DNA of 64,000 nt. It comes from Billgrantia desiderata. Its GTDB lineage: Bacteria; Pseudomonadota; Gammaproteobacteria; Pseudomonadales; Halomonadaceae. This document shows positions 47,580 to 55,488 of this stretch, in pieces. Each line of letters opens with the position of its first letter. Position 1 is the stretch's first letter. A model generated the notes under the pieces. That model was not told where the DNA came from. It searched no databases and saw only the letters and a program-made list of their open reading frames with translations. Location of the stretch: assembly GCA_011742915.1 (NCBI GenBank), contig JAAQTN010000001.1:1-64000 (forward strand), written 5' to 3'. The position numbers and the translations under genes were made by a program.

Positions 47580-47777
47580 GTGGGGTTTCCTTGATTTAAA
47601 TTGCCTTCCAGGGAGAGTCATCCCAGCGATGGACTCCCCCGGCGAGCGCAGGTTCACCTTGCCGATGCAGGCCGAACGTGTCGGGTTGACGCATCCTGTC
47701 TCATGACGCTCGACATCGTAGTAAGCTTTTCGCCTGTTTCCATGGCTCATGCCAACCATACAACAAGGAGTTTCCTC

Positions 47778-48299
47778 ATGGTGCTGGTCCGCTCACTCCT
47801 GCTCACTGCGGGTCTTTCGCTGGTGGCATCGACGGCGCTTGCCGAGCCGCTGCTCGTCGAAGAGGCTCAGGTACGCGCCGTGCCGCCTGGCTCGCAGACC
47901 TCGGCAGCCTTCATGACGCTACGCAATCCGGGAGAGCAGGACGTGACCCTGGTCGATGCAGACTCGCCCGCAGCCGAGGTCATGGAGCTGCACAACCACG
48001 AAGACGTGGAGGGCGTGATGCAGATGCGCAAGATTTCCGAACTCGTCGTGCCTGCCGGTGAGTCGGTCACGCTGGCGCCCGGTGGCCTGCACATGATGCT
48101 GATCGGGCTGACCGCTCCGCTGGAGGAGGGGCAGCCCGTCGAGATCGAGCTGCGCTTCGACACGGGCGAGTCCCAGCAGATCACGGCTCCCGTCAAGCGC
48201 ATCGAGGTGAGTGCCGAGGGGCATCACGGCCATGCACAGGGCGATGCTCACGACCACGGCGACCATGGTCATGGCCATGGAGAAGGGCATCGACACTGA
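47778..48299 (+). CDS. PCuAC periplasmic copper chaperone
   Basis: This is a 173-residue periplasmic protein. Signal peptide about 1-24 (ending STALA-EPL). The Cu(I) motif H(M)X10MX21HXM is intact: MELHNHEDVEGVMQM and GGLHMMLIGL. The C-terminal tail (about 150-173) is exceptionally rich in His (GHHGHAQGDAHDHGDHGHG), probably an extra metal-binding arm. PCuAC proteins deliver copper to cytochrome oxidase. AAGGAG precedes the ATG. Confidence 0.92.
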   Translation: MVLVRSLLLTAGLSLVASTALAEPLLVEEAQVRAVPPGSQTSAAFMTLRNPGEQDVTLVDADSPAAEVMELHNHEDVEGVMQMRKISELVVPAGESVTLAPGGLHMMLIGLTAPLEEGQPVEIELRFDTGESQQITAPVKRIEVSAEGHHGHAQGDAHDHGDHGHGHGEGHRH

Positions 48300-48442
48300 C
48301 GCCGAATCGAGCGCCCGGCATGCCGGCTTGACCTGTGTGCTGGGCGATCAGCGGGGGAGTGGGTACAATATCGGGTCAATTGGCTCACATTTGTGATCAC
48401 GCGCGACCCAGTGTCGCCCCGCTTCACGTTCGGACCGATACC

Positions 48443-48925
48443 ATGCATTGCCCCTTCTGTGGCGCCCATGATACCCGCGTGACCGACTCCCGCCTGGTGG
48501 CGGACGGCGACCAGGTGCGCCGTCGCCGCCAGTGCACCGACTGTGGTGAGCGCTTCACCACCTATGAAACCGCTGAGCTGGTCATGCCCCGGGTGGTGAA
48601 ATCCGACGGTTCCCGAGAGACCTTCGACGAGCACAAGCTGCGCGCCGGCATGCTGCGTGCGCTGGAGAAGCGTCCCGTCAGCGCCGAGGCCATCGAGGCC
48701 GCCGTCGAGCGCATTCGCCATCGGCTGAGAGCGAGCGGTGAGCGTGAGATCCAGGCTCGCAACATCGGCGAGGCCGTGATGCAGGCGCTCAAACGCCTCG
48801 ACCAGGTCGCCTACATTCGTTTCGCCTCGGTCTACCGTCGCTTCCAGGATATCGACGAATTCCGGGCCGAGATCGATCGACTTGCCCAGGAGCCTGGATA
48901 CCCACCGGGTACTGCCGAAGAGTAG
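48443..48925 (+). CDS. nrdR: transcriptional repressor NrdR
   Basis: This is a 160-residue regulator of ribonucleotide reductase genes. The zinc ribbon is [11 protein letters not shown] with [12 protein letters not shown], and the ATP-cone follows ([19 protein letters not shown]). Both are intact. The start MHCPFC is invariant in the family, so the upstream extension of the frame is not used. It begins the conserved nrdR-ribD cluster. Confidence 0.97.
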   Translation: MHCPFCGAHDTRVTDSRLVADGDQVRRRRQCTDCGERFTTYETAELVMPRVVKSDGSRETFDEHKLRAGMLRALEKRPVSAEAIEAAVERIRHRLRASGEREIQARNIGEAVMQALKRLDQVAYIRFASVYRRFQDIDEFRAEIDRLAQEPGYPPGTAEE

Positions 48926-48985
48926 GTTTTCCGCACGCTGCCTGCCGCCGAGCATAGCCAACCTGCCCAGTTGAACGAGGAGAGC

Positions 48986-50122
48986 ATGGCCAAGCCGACC
49001 GATGCCGCATGGATGGCACGAGCGCTGCAACTCGCCCGCCGCGGCCGCTACACCACCCACCCCAACCCACGGGTGGGCTGCGTGCTGGTCAAGAACAGGA
49101 GGGTGGTCGGTGAGGGCTGGCACGTGCGTGCCGGAGAACCCCATGCCGAGGTGCATGCGCTGAACATGGCGCAGGCGGCCGCTCGCGGCGCCACCGCCTA
49201 CGTGACCCTGGAACCCTGCTCCCATCATGGCCGCACCGGCCCCTGCGCCGTGGCGTTGATCGAAGCCGGCGTCAAACGGGTGGTGGTGGCCATGCAGGAT
49301 CCCAACCCCGAAGTGGCGGGGCGGGGCATCGCCATGCTGCGCGAGGCGGGCATCGAGGTCACGGTGGGTCTGCTCGAAGCCGAAGCGCAAGCGCTCAACC
49401 CCGGCTTCATCTCGCGTATGACCCGTCGGCGCCCCTTCGTGCGCCTGAAGATGGCCATGAGCCTGGATGGCCGCACCGCCATGCAGTCGGGGGAGTCCCA
49501 GTGGATCACCGGGCCTCACGCACGAGCGGAAGTGCAGCGGCTGCGGGCCAGCGCCAGCGCGATCATGACCGGCGTCGACTCGATCATCTTCGACAACTCG
49601 CGGCTCACGGTGCGGGCGGCGCAGCTCGGCCTCGACGAGGCCGAGGTCATTGCCGAACGTCAGCCACTGCGCGTGGTGGTCGATACCCAACTGCGGCTGC
49701 CCCAGGCAGCCGCCTGCCTGCGTGAGCCGGGGCGCACCCTGGTGGCTACCGTATCGGGATATGACCCCGAGCGTCGCGCGTGGCTCGAGGCGGCTGGTGC
49801 CGAAGTGCTGGTGCTGCCGACCGGTGACGACGGTCGCGTCGATCTGACCGCATTGCTGCGCTACCTGTCCGAGCAGGAGCTGGTCAACGAGCTGCTGCTG
49901 GAAACCGGGGCCACGCTCGCCGGCGCCATGCTGGACGCCGGTCTGGTCGACGAGATGCAGCTGTTCGTCGCACCTACCCTGCTGGGCGGCGAGGCGCGCC
50001 CGCTGTTTGCCCTGCCGGGGTTGACGCGCATGGCCCAGCAGCGTCCGCTGGAGATTCTCGACATGCGCGCGGTGGGCCGCGACTGGCGGATCACTGCGCG
50101 ACCGGAGCGAAGGCAGGAGTGA
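48986..50122 (+). CDS. ribD: bifunctional riboflavin biosynthesis deaminase/reductase RibD
   Basis: This is a 378-residue enzyme catalysing two steps from the GTP cyclohydrolase II product. The N-terminal deaminase has the zinc motif GEPHAEVHAL and LEPCSHHGRTGPC near residues 45-85; the C-terminal reductase begins RPFVRLKMAMSLDGRTA near residue 147 and has LLLETGATLAGAML later. GAGGAG fixes the ATG at 48986. It is followed by a 278-bp gap rather than by ribE. Confidence 0.96.
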   Translation: MAKPTDAAWMARALQLARRGRYTTHPNPRVGCVLVKNRRVVGEGWHVRAGEPHAEVHALNMAQAAARGATAYVTLEPCSHHGRTGPCAVALIEAGVKRVVVAMQDPNPEVAGRGIAMLREAGIEVTVGLLEAEAQALNPGFISRMTRRRPFVRLKMAMSLDGRTAMQSGESQWITGPHARAEVQRLRASASAIMTGVDSIIFDNSRLTVRAAQLGLDEAEVIAERQPLRVVVDTQLRLPQAAACLREPGRTLVATVSGYDPERRAWLEAAGAEVLVLPTGDDGRVDLTALLRYLSEQELVNELLLETGATLAGAMLDAGLVDEMQLFVAPTLLGGEARPLFALPGLTRMAQQRPLEILDMRAVGRDWRITARPERRQE

Positions 50123-50400
50123 GGAGCAGCTTCCTGCTTATGAGCTCTGGGATAGGACGCAGGGGAGGTTTTTTTCCAGGGATGGAAAAAATAGCGTCCA
50201 GGGAAGGATTCACAGCGCCACCCCGGCGGCCTCGTCCCGGAGCTGTCCGCATGTGGGGGTGCGCCAATGTGCTCACTACTGGCGCCCGAAGCCGCGCCAA
50301 TGTACTCTGACGCCCATTCAACGTGGTGCGATTTGGCGACATTGCCTTGCTGCAGTGCACTATCGCCCATGAAGTCGTTCGAACATTCGGAGATTCCAGC
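50123..50400. repeat. repeat-bearing gap between ribD and ribBX
   Basis: The gap holds a strong inverted repeat at 50170-50191 (TTTTTTCCA, loop GGGA, TGGAAAAAA), followed by a related phrase CCAGGGAAGG at 50198-50207, which looks like a dispersed intergenic hairpin family of halomonads (recognition from memory). Further on, a 14-base direct repeat GCGCCAATGTgCTC / GCGCCAATGTaCTC occurs at 50261-50274 and 50294-50307, 33 bp apart. The position where ribE usually lies carries no gene, and I see no FMN riboswitch. Confidence 0.6.
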
Positions 50401-51555
50401 GTGCAATCTTCCCAAACGGGCCTGGCTCCCATCGAGGACCTGATCGAGGACATCCGTCAGGGCAAGATGGTGATTCTCATGGATGATGAGGATCGCGAGA
50501 ATGAAGGCGATATCATCATGGCCGCGGAGAAGGTCGAGGCCGAGCATATCAACTTCATGGCGCGCCACGCGCGTGGCCTGATCTGCATGCCGATGACCCG
50601 CGAGCGCTGCGAACGCCTCAAGCTGCCACTGATGGTCAGCGACAACGGCTCCGGCTTCGGCACCAAGTTCACGCTCTCCATCGAGGCCGCGGAGGGCGTC
50701 ACCACCGGCATCTCCGCCGCCGACCGCGCACGCACCGTGCAAGTGGCCGCCGCGCGCAATGCCCGTGCCGAGGATATCGTGCAGCCCGGCCACATCTTTC
50801 CGCTGATGGCCGAGCCCGGTGGCGTGCTGCGCCGTGCCGGCCACACCGAGGCGGCCTGCGATCTCGCCGCCCTGGCCGGCTTCGACCCCAGCGGCGTGAT
50901 CTGCGAGATCATGAACGACGACGGCAGCATGGCGCGGCGCCCGGAGCTGGAGCGCTTCGCCGCTGAGCACGGCCTCAAGATGGGCACCATCGCCGATCTG
51001 ATCCACTACCGCATCCACAACGAGCAGACCGTCGAGCCGGTGGAGTCCACCCTGGTCGACACGGCGGTGGGCAAGCTGACCCTGCACGTCTTCCACGACC
51101 GCATCCAGAACGCTCACCACGTGGCGCTGGTGAAGGGACATCCGACGCCGGAAACCCTGACCACGGTCCGGGTACACCTGGCCGATACCATGCGCGACCT
51201 ACTGGGGCTGCAGAAGAGCGAGAGCCGCAACTGGACGACCCACAGTGCGCTGGAGGAGATCGCCCGAGTCGAGCACGGCGTGTTCGTGCTGCTCGACGAT
51301 GGCCGCCCGCACCAGGACTTCCGCGATCAGTTCGAAGTCTTCCTGGAGCGTCGCCGCCTGCCGCGCACCAGCGACTCCGACGGTGCCGGCAACTACCTCA
51401 CCATCGGTACCGGCTCGCAGATTCTGCGCCATCTCGGCGTGGGGCGCATGCGCTTGCTCAGCTCGCCGTGGAAGTTCTCGGCGCTCTCCGGCTTCGACCT
51501 GGAAGTGGTCGAGCTGATTGCACCGGGCGGGCAGGAAAGCGACGCCGAAGGCTGA
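50401..51555 (+). CDS. ribB: 3,4-dihydroxy-2-butanone-4-phosphate synthase with degenerate GTP cyclohydrolase II domain (RibBX)
   Basis: This is a 384-residue protein. The N-terminal DHBP synthase is complete: [41 protein letters not shown] and [16 protein letters not shown] carry the catalytic residues. The C-terminal half (from about residue 215) aligns in outline with GTP cyclohydrolase II but has lost the zinc cysteines ([16 protein letters not shown] in place of the Cys-rich loop), so it should lack that activity. GTG at 50401 is preceded by GGAG. A functional ribA must be elsewhere. Confidence 0.92.
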   Translation: MQSSQTGLAPIEDLIEDIRQGKMVILMDDEDRENEGDIIMAAEKVEAEHINFMARHARGLICMPMTRERCERLKLPLMVSDNGSGFGTKFTLSIEAAEGVTTGISAADRARTVQVAAARNARAEDIVQPGHIFPLMAEPGGVLRRAGHTEAACDLAALAGFDPSGVICEIMNDDGSMARRPELERFAAEHGLKMGTIADLIHYRIHNEQTVEPVESTLVDTAVGKLTLHVFHDRIQNAHHVALVKGHPTPETLTTVRVHLADTMRDLLGLQKSESRNWTTHSALEEIARVEHGVFVLLDDGRPHQDFRDQFEVFLERRRLPRTSDSDGAGNYLTIGTGSQILRHLGVGRMRLLSSPWKFSALSGFDLEVVELIAPGGQESDAEG

Positions 51556-51655
51556 GCGGCGCGCCAGGATCAAGGCCGGCACGGGTTGCCGGCTCGCTCG
51601 GCTTCAGCGGGATAGATACCGTTTTCAGCAGGACCATATTCATCAGGAACTAGCA

Positions 51656-52150
51656 ATGCATACCCTGTCTCAACTGGAAGGCAACTTCGTCGACGTCGAT
51701 GGGCGCTACGTGATCGTGGTGGGCCGCTTCAATCACCATGTGGTCGACAGCCTCGTCGAGGGCGCCGTGGACAGCCTGGTGCGCCATGGCGTGGACGCCG
51801 AGAACATCGACATCGTCCACGTGCCCGGTGCCTGGGAACTGCCGCTGGCAGTCAAGCGAGCCCTGCAGGTGGCGCGCCCCGACGCGGTGATCGCCCTGGG
51901 GGCGGTGATCCGCGGCGGCACGCCCCACTTCGAATACGTGGCGGGCGGCTGCAATGCGGCGCTGGGTAACCTGCAGCTCGAATTCGACACCCCCATCGCC
52001 AACGGTGTGCTGACGGTCAACTCCATCGAGCAGGCCATCGAGCGCTCCGGCACCAAGGCCGGCAACAAGGGCGCCGAAGCGGCCATGGCCGCCATGGAAA
52101 TGGTTTCCCTGCTGCGCGGCTTCGGCGACCAGAACGGAGACGCTTCATGA
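51656..52150 (+). CDS. ribH: 6,7-dimethyl-8-ribityllumazine synthase
   Basis: This is a 164-residue enzyme for the penultimate step of riboflavin synthesis. Motifs [33 protein letters not shown] and [19 protein letters not shown] carry the phosphate- and substrate-binding residues and the catalytic His. It is 100 bp after ribBX and overlaps nusB by 4 bp. Its substrate is made by RibBX. Confidence 0.97.
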   Translation: MHTLSQLEGNFVDVDGRYVIVVGRFNHHVVDSLVEGAVDSLVRHGVDAENIDIVHVPGAWELPLAVKRALQVARPDAVIALGAVIRGGTPHFEYVAGGCNAALGNLQLEFDTPIANGVLTVNSIEQAIERSGTKAGNKGAEAAMAAMEMVSLLRGFGDQNGDAS

Positions 52151-52653
52151 GTGCATCGCGCCCGCAACGCCCCCCGTCCGCGGGACAGCAAGCGCGGCGA
52201 GCAGCCCGTGAACTGGCGGTTCAGGGGCTCTATCAGTGGCACATGACAGGCAAGTCGACCACTGCCATCGAGGCGGAGTTTCGCAGCCAGCAGCCCGACG
52301 ACGATCTCGAGGATCACGAGAACTGGGCCAAGGTGATGCAGATCGCCGATCTGGCCCTGTTCCATGAGTTGCTGCACAACGTGGTGCGCTTCCGCGAGGA
52401 GCTGGATGCCGCCATCTCGCCGTTGCTCGACCGCCGCCTGGTGGAGCTCGACCCCATCGAACTGGCCATTCTGCGCCTGGGTGCCTATGAGCTGAGTCGC
52501 CGGCTTGACGTGCCTTACCGCGTGGCGATCAACGAGGGCGTCGAGCTCGCCAAGTCCTTTGGCGCCACCGATGGCCACAAATACGTCAATGGCATCCTCG
52601 ACAAGCTGGCCGCCCGGTTGCGTAGCGCCGAGGTCAGGGCACGTCGCGGCTGA
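52147..52653 (+). CDS. nusB: transcription antitermination factor NusB
   Basis: This is a 168-residue all-helical RNA-binding protein that acts with NusE at boxA of rRNA operons. The N-terminal [19 protein letters not shown] (Arg-rich motif) and the C-terminal [26 protein letters not shown] (quoted in part) are typical. It overlaps ribH (ATGA) and is 10 bp before thiL, the usual cluster order. The middle is a little longer than in E. coli (139 aa). Confidence 0.96.
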   Translation: MSASRPQRPPSAGQQARRAARELAVQGLYQWHMTGKSTTAIEAEFRSQQPDDDLEDHENWAKVMQIADLALFHELLHNVVRFREELDAAISPLLDRRLVELDPIELAILRLGAYELSRRLDVPYRVAINEGVELAKSFGATDGHKYVNGILDKLAARLRSAEVRARRG

Positions 52654-52663
52654 AGGTGCCCCG

Positions 52664-53617
52664 GTGGCCAGTGAATTCGAACTGATCGCCCGCCATCTCA
52701 CTCCCGCTGCACCCGGCCCCGACGCCGGCGTGCCGCTGGGCGTGGGCGACGATTGCGCGCTGCTCGCCCCGCGTCCGGGGCGGCAACTGGCGGTCAGCGT
52801 CGACACCTCGGTAGTCAACGTGCACTTTCCCGCCGATGCCCCGGCCGAGGCGATCGGCTATCGGGCTTTGGCGGTGAGTCTCAGCGATCTGGCGGCGATG
52901 GGCGCGGAACCGCGCTGGTGCCTCATGGCGCTGGCGCTGGAGCACAACGACGAAACCTGGCTGGCGCAGTTTGCTCGAGGGTTTCATGCGCTGTGCGAGA
53001 CCAGCAATACCGCCCTGGTGGGCGGCGACGTGACGCGGGGGCAACTGGCCATCGGCGTGACGGTGATGGGCGAAGTGCCGGCGGGCGAGGCGTTGACTCG
53101 CGGCGGTGCGCGTCCCGGCGACACCCTGGCCGTGACCGGTGCCCTGGGCGGTGGGGCAGGGGGGCTGGCGCTGTGGCAACGCGGCGAGCGCGATCTCGGC
53201 CACCCGCTGCTGACCCGCTATCTCAAGCCGACTCCGCGGCTCGCGGCCGGTGTGGCGCTGCGTGGCCTGGTGCATGCCGCCATCGACGTATCCGACGGCC
53301 TGCTGGCCGACCTCGAGCATGTGCTGGCAGCCTCCGGCGTCGGGGCGCAGTTGGAGCCCGAGGCACTGCCCTTGGCGACAGGTTTGAGTGAGGCCCTGGG
53401 GATGGCGGCCGCCTATCGCGCCGCGCTGTGTGGCGGCGACGACTACGAGCTGCTGGTCAGCCTGCCGGGTGAGAGGCTCGACGAGGCACGCCGGCGGCTG
53501 GCGGCGCAGGGGCTGGCACTGACCCCGATCGGCAGCGTCAGCGCCGAGCCGGGTGTGAGGGGCGTCGACCTCGGCGGGGCCCATGGCTGGCAGCACTTCC
53601 CGGGAGGCGCGCCATGA
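52664..53617 (+). CDS. thiL: thiamine-monophosphate kinase
   Basis: This is a 317-residue ATP-dependent kinase making thiamine pyrophosphate. Motifs LGVGDDCALLAPR, VSVDTSVVNVHF, GGDVTRG, IDVSDGLLADLEHVL and GGDDYELLV are in order and complete. The start is a GTG with AAGGTG 5 bp before it. It overlaps pgpA by 4 bp. Confidence 0.96.
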   Translation: MASEFELIARHLTPAAPGPDAGVPLGVGDDCALLAPRPGRQLAVSVDTSVVNVHFPADAPAEAIGYRALAVSLSDLAAMGAEPRWCLMALALEHNDETWLAQFARGFHALCETSNTALVGGDVTRGQLAIGVTVMGEVPAGEALTRGGARPGDTLAVTGALGGGAGGLALWQRGERDLGHPLLTRYLKPTPRLAAGVALRGLVHAAIDVSDGLLADLEHVLAASGVGAQLEPEALPLATGLSEALGMAAAYRAALCGGDDYELLVSLPGERLDEARRRLAAQGLALTPIGSVSAEPGVRGVDLGGAHGWQHFPGGAP

Positions 53618-54087
53618 ACCGCTGCCCACCGAGCGTCTGGCGGCGCCCCGTCCACTTCTTCGCCTTCGGCCTGGGCAGCGGCGGGGTGCCCTGGGCGCCG
53701 GGCACCTTCGGTACGCTGGCGGCGATTCCCTTCTACTGGCTGCTCTCCGAGCTGCCGCTGGGCTGGTACCTGACCCTGGTGGCGGTCGCCTTCGTGGTGG
53801 GCGTCTGGTTGTGCGACAAGACCTCGCGCGACCTCGGCGTGCACGATCATTCCGGTATCGTGTGGGACGAATTCGTCGGCTACTGGATCACCATGGCAGC
53901 AGTGCCGTTCTCCTGGGAAGCGGCGCTGTGGGGGTTCGTGCTGTTTCGTATCTTCGACGTCTTCAAACCTTGGCCGATCCGCTGGGCCGACAGGCGCGTG
54001 GCGGGCGGGTTCGGCATCATGATCGATGACGTTCTTGCCGGTATCTACGCCTGGAGTACCATGCACCTGTGGCTCTGGTTGCACTAG
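53614..54087 (+). CDS. pgpA: phosphatidylglycerophosphatase A
   Basis: This is a 157-residue inner-membrane phosphatase that makes phosphatidylglycerol. The N-terminal FGLGSGGVPWAPGTFGTLAAIP and the metal-site VWDEFVGYWITM and FRIFDVFKPWPI are characteristic. It has about four hydrophobic segments. It closes the ribH-nusB-thiL-pgpA run with a coupled start. Confidence 0.96.
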   Translation: MNRCPPSVWRRPVHFFAFGLGSGGVPWAPGTFGTLAAIPFYWLLSELPLGWYLTLVAVAFVVGVWLCDKTSRDLGVHDHSGIVWDEFVGYWITMAAVPFSWEAALWGFVLFRIFDVFKPWPIRWADRRVAGGFGIMIDDVLAGIYAWSTMHLWLWLH

Positions 54088-54147
54088 CTTACATTCCGTG
54101 TACGGTTAACCGGTCTGGCGCATGTATCACCACAGGGAGGCGAAGCT

Positions 54148-55386
54148 ATGCGCAAGGAACGTCTCATCGTCCCATTGCTGGTCGTGCTGCTGCTCGCCTG
54201 GTTGAGTGCGCAGGCGGTATCGAGCTGGCTGTTCGAACGTGAGATGGCGCGCACCCTCGCCGATCTGGAGGCGCGGGGGGAGATCGACATCGAACGGGTC
54301 GAGGTGGAGCAGGGCTGGTGGTCCTCTTCCGGACGCATCTATGTGGCGCCGCTGTTCGGCCATCTGTGGCAGCTGGAGCTGACCTATCGTGCCCGCCATG
54401 GTGTGCTCAGCACTCACCTGGATGGCGAGGCGATGCTGCGCCACGGCCCCAATGCCGTGCATCTCTTCGGCGACTCCCTGGCCACTTCTCCTCCCCTCTG
54501 GGAGGCCAGCTATCACTCCCTGACCGGCACCCTGGAAGGCGGGCTGCAGCTGGCGCCGCTGCGCATCACCCAGCAGGAGCGCGAGCTCGTCTTCGGCGGC
54601 GGCAGGCTGCGCTTCAGCGGCGAGCAGGGCAACTGGCGCATGCGTGCCCATCTCGACTCCTGGTCGCTCAGTGACGGCGCGGCTCGCCTGGAGGTGGGAC
54701 CGGCCATCATCAACAGCCAGTACGCCTATACCGAAGACGCGCACTCCTTCACCCAGGAAGACCGACTGCAGATCGAGTCGCTCGTCTGGCATCAGCCTCA
54801 GCTCAGGCTCGATGCGAACGGTATCCGTCTGTCGAACCGCACCTCGCTGGACGAGCAGGAGCTGAGGATGCAGCTGGCGCTGGACCTGGGCGAGATCCAT
54901 ACCGCGGAGCAGGTGCTGTTGACCGGTCAGGTGGACGTGGAGCTTTCGCGCTTCAACGCCGATGCGATTCGCAGCAGCATGCTGCGTTTGCGCAAACTGG
55001 CTGCCAGTGGGCACCATGGCATGAAGCAAAAAGCGCTGCTGAGTGAGCTCGAGCCCTATCTGCTGGCGGTATTGCAGGACTCGCCGCGTCTCGACCTGCA
55101 GCGCCTGGAGCTGGACAGTCCGATGCTGGGGCTGTCGGCCCGGGTCGACGGCTCGCTGTTCTTCGACGGTCGCCGGCTCGAAGAGCTGAGCCTGCTCGGC
55201 CTCGACGAGCCCACCGTCAAGGCGCGCTGGCGCCGGCGCCTCGATGGCGACTTCACCTGGTACGAGCTGCCTACCGTGGTGGCGCTGTGGCTCGGGTTGC
55301 CGCTGGATACGCGCACGCTGGAGATCGACATCGGCCGTGGTCAGGTGCGTGTCAACAGTCGTCCGTTGCCACCTTTATGGCGTTAA
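54148..55386 (+). CDS. DUF945 family protein (YdgA-like)
   Basis: This is a 412-residue protein with an N-terminal membrane anchor (about 6-26, IVPLLVVLLLAWLSAQAV) and a beta-rich body. GWWSSSGRIYVAP near residue 52 and the fields of alternating charged/hydrophobic residues are DUF945-like. Members are periplasmic, and their function is unknown (E. coli YdgA has been linked to swarming). AGGGAGG precedes the ATG. It lies between pgpA and lon, both of which are unrelated. Confidence 0.75.
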   Translation: MRKERLIVPLLVVLLLAWLSAQAVSSWLFEREMARTLADLEARGEIDIERVEVEQGWWSSSGRIYVAPLFGHLWQLELTYRARHGVLSTHLDGEAMLRHGPNAVHLFGDSLATSPPLWEASYHSLTGTLEGGLQLAPLRITQQERELVFGGGRLRFSGEQGNWRMRAHLDSWSLSDGAARLEVGPAIINSQYAYTEDAHSFTQEDRLQIESLVWHQPQLRLDANGIRLSNRTSLDEQELRMQLALDLGEIHTAEQVLLTGQVDVELSRFNADAIRSSMLRLRKLAASGHHGMKQKALLSELEPYLLAVLQDSPRLDLQRLELDSPMLGLSARVDGSLFFDGRRLEELSLLGLDEPTVKARWRRRLDGDFTWYELPTVVALWLGLPLDTRTLEIDIGRGQVRVNSRPLPPLWR

Positions 55387-55410
55387 CCGCCGTCCCGATC
55401 GCTCGCTCGA

Positions 55411-55439
55411 CTTGAAGTTCGACTATGCTGCCCGCATTC
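55411..55439 (+). promoter_or_regulatory. possible sigma-32 heat-shock promoter of lon
   Basis: CTTGAA at 55411-55416 matches the -35 element of RpoH promoters; after 15 bp, CCGCATTC (55432-55439) resembles the -10 element CCCCATNT (two mismatches). A start near 55446 would give a short leader to the lon ATG at 55489. Heat-shock control of lon is general knowledge; this assignment is by pattern only. Confidence 0.5.
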
Positions 55440-55488
55440 CACAGGGCAGTGAACAATCCGGCTTCAACAGCTTCAGGATGAGATCTTC

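Noticed and set aside
50123..50400. FMN riboswitch ahead of ribBX
   Set aside because: The expected conserved pieces (GGGCRGGGTGAAATTCC and the CCGGCGGTAA-like region) are absent; the structure seen is an AT-tract hairpin and a direct repeat instead.
54148..55386. DUF945 protein as part of the riboflavin/thiamine cluster
   Set aside because: It has its own ribosome site 60 bp after pgpA and is exported; nothing links it to cofactor synthesis.
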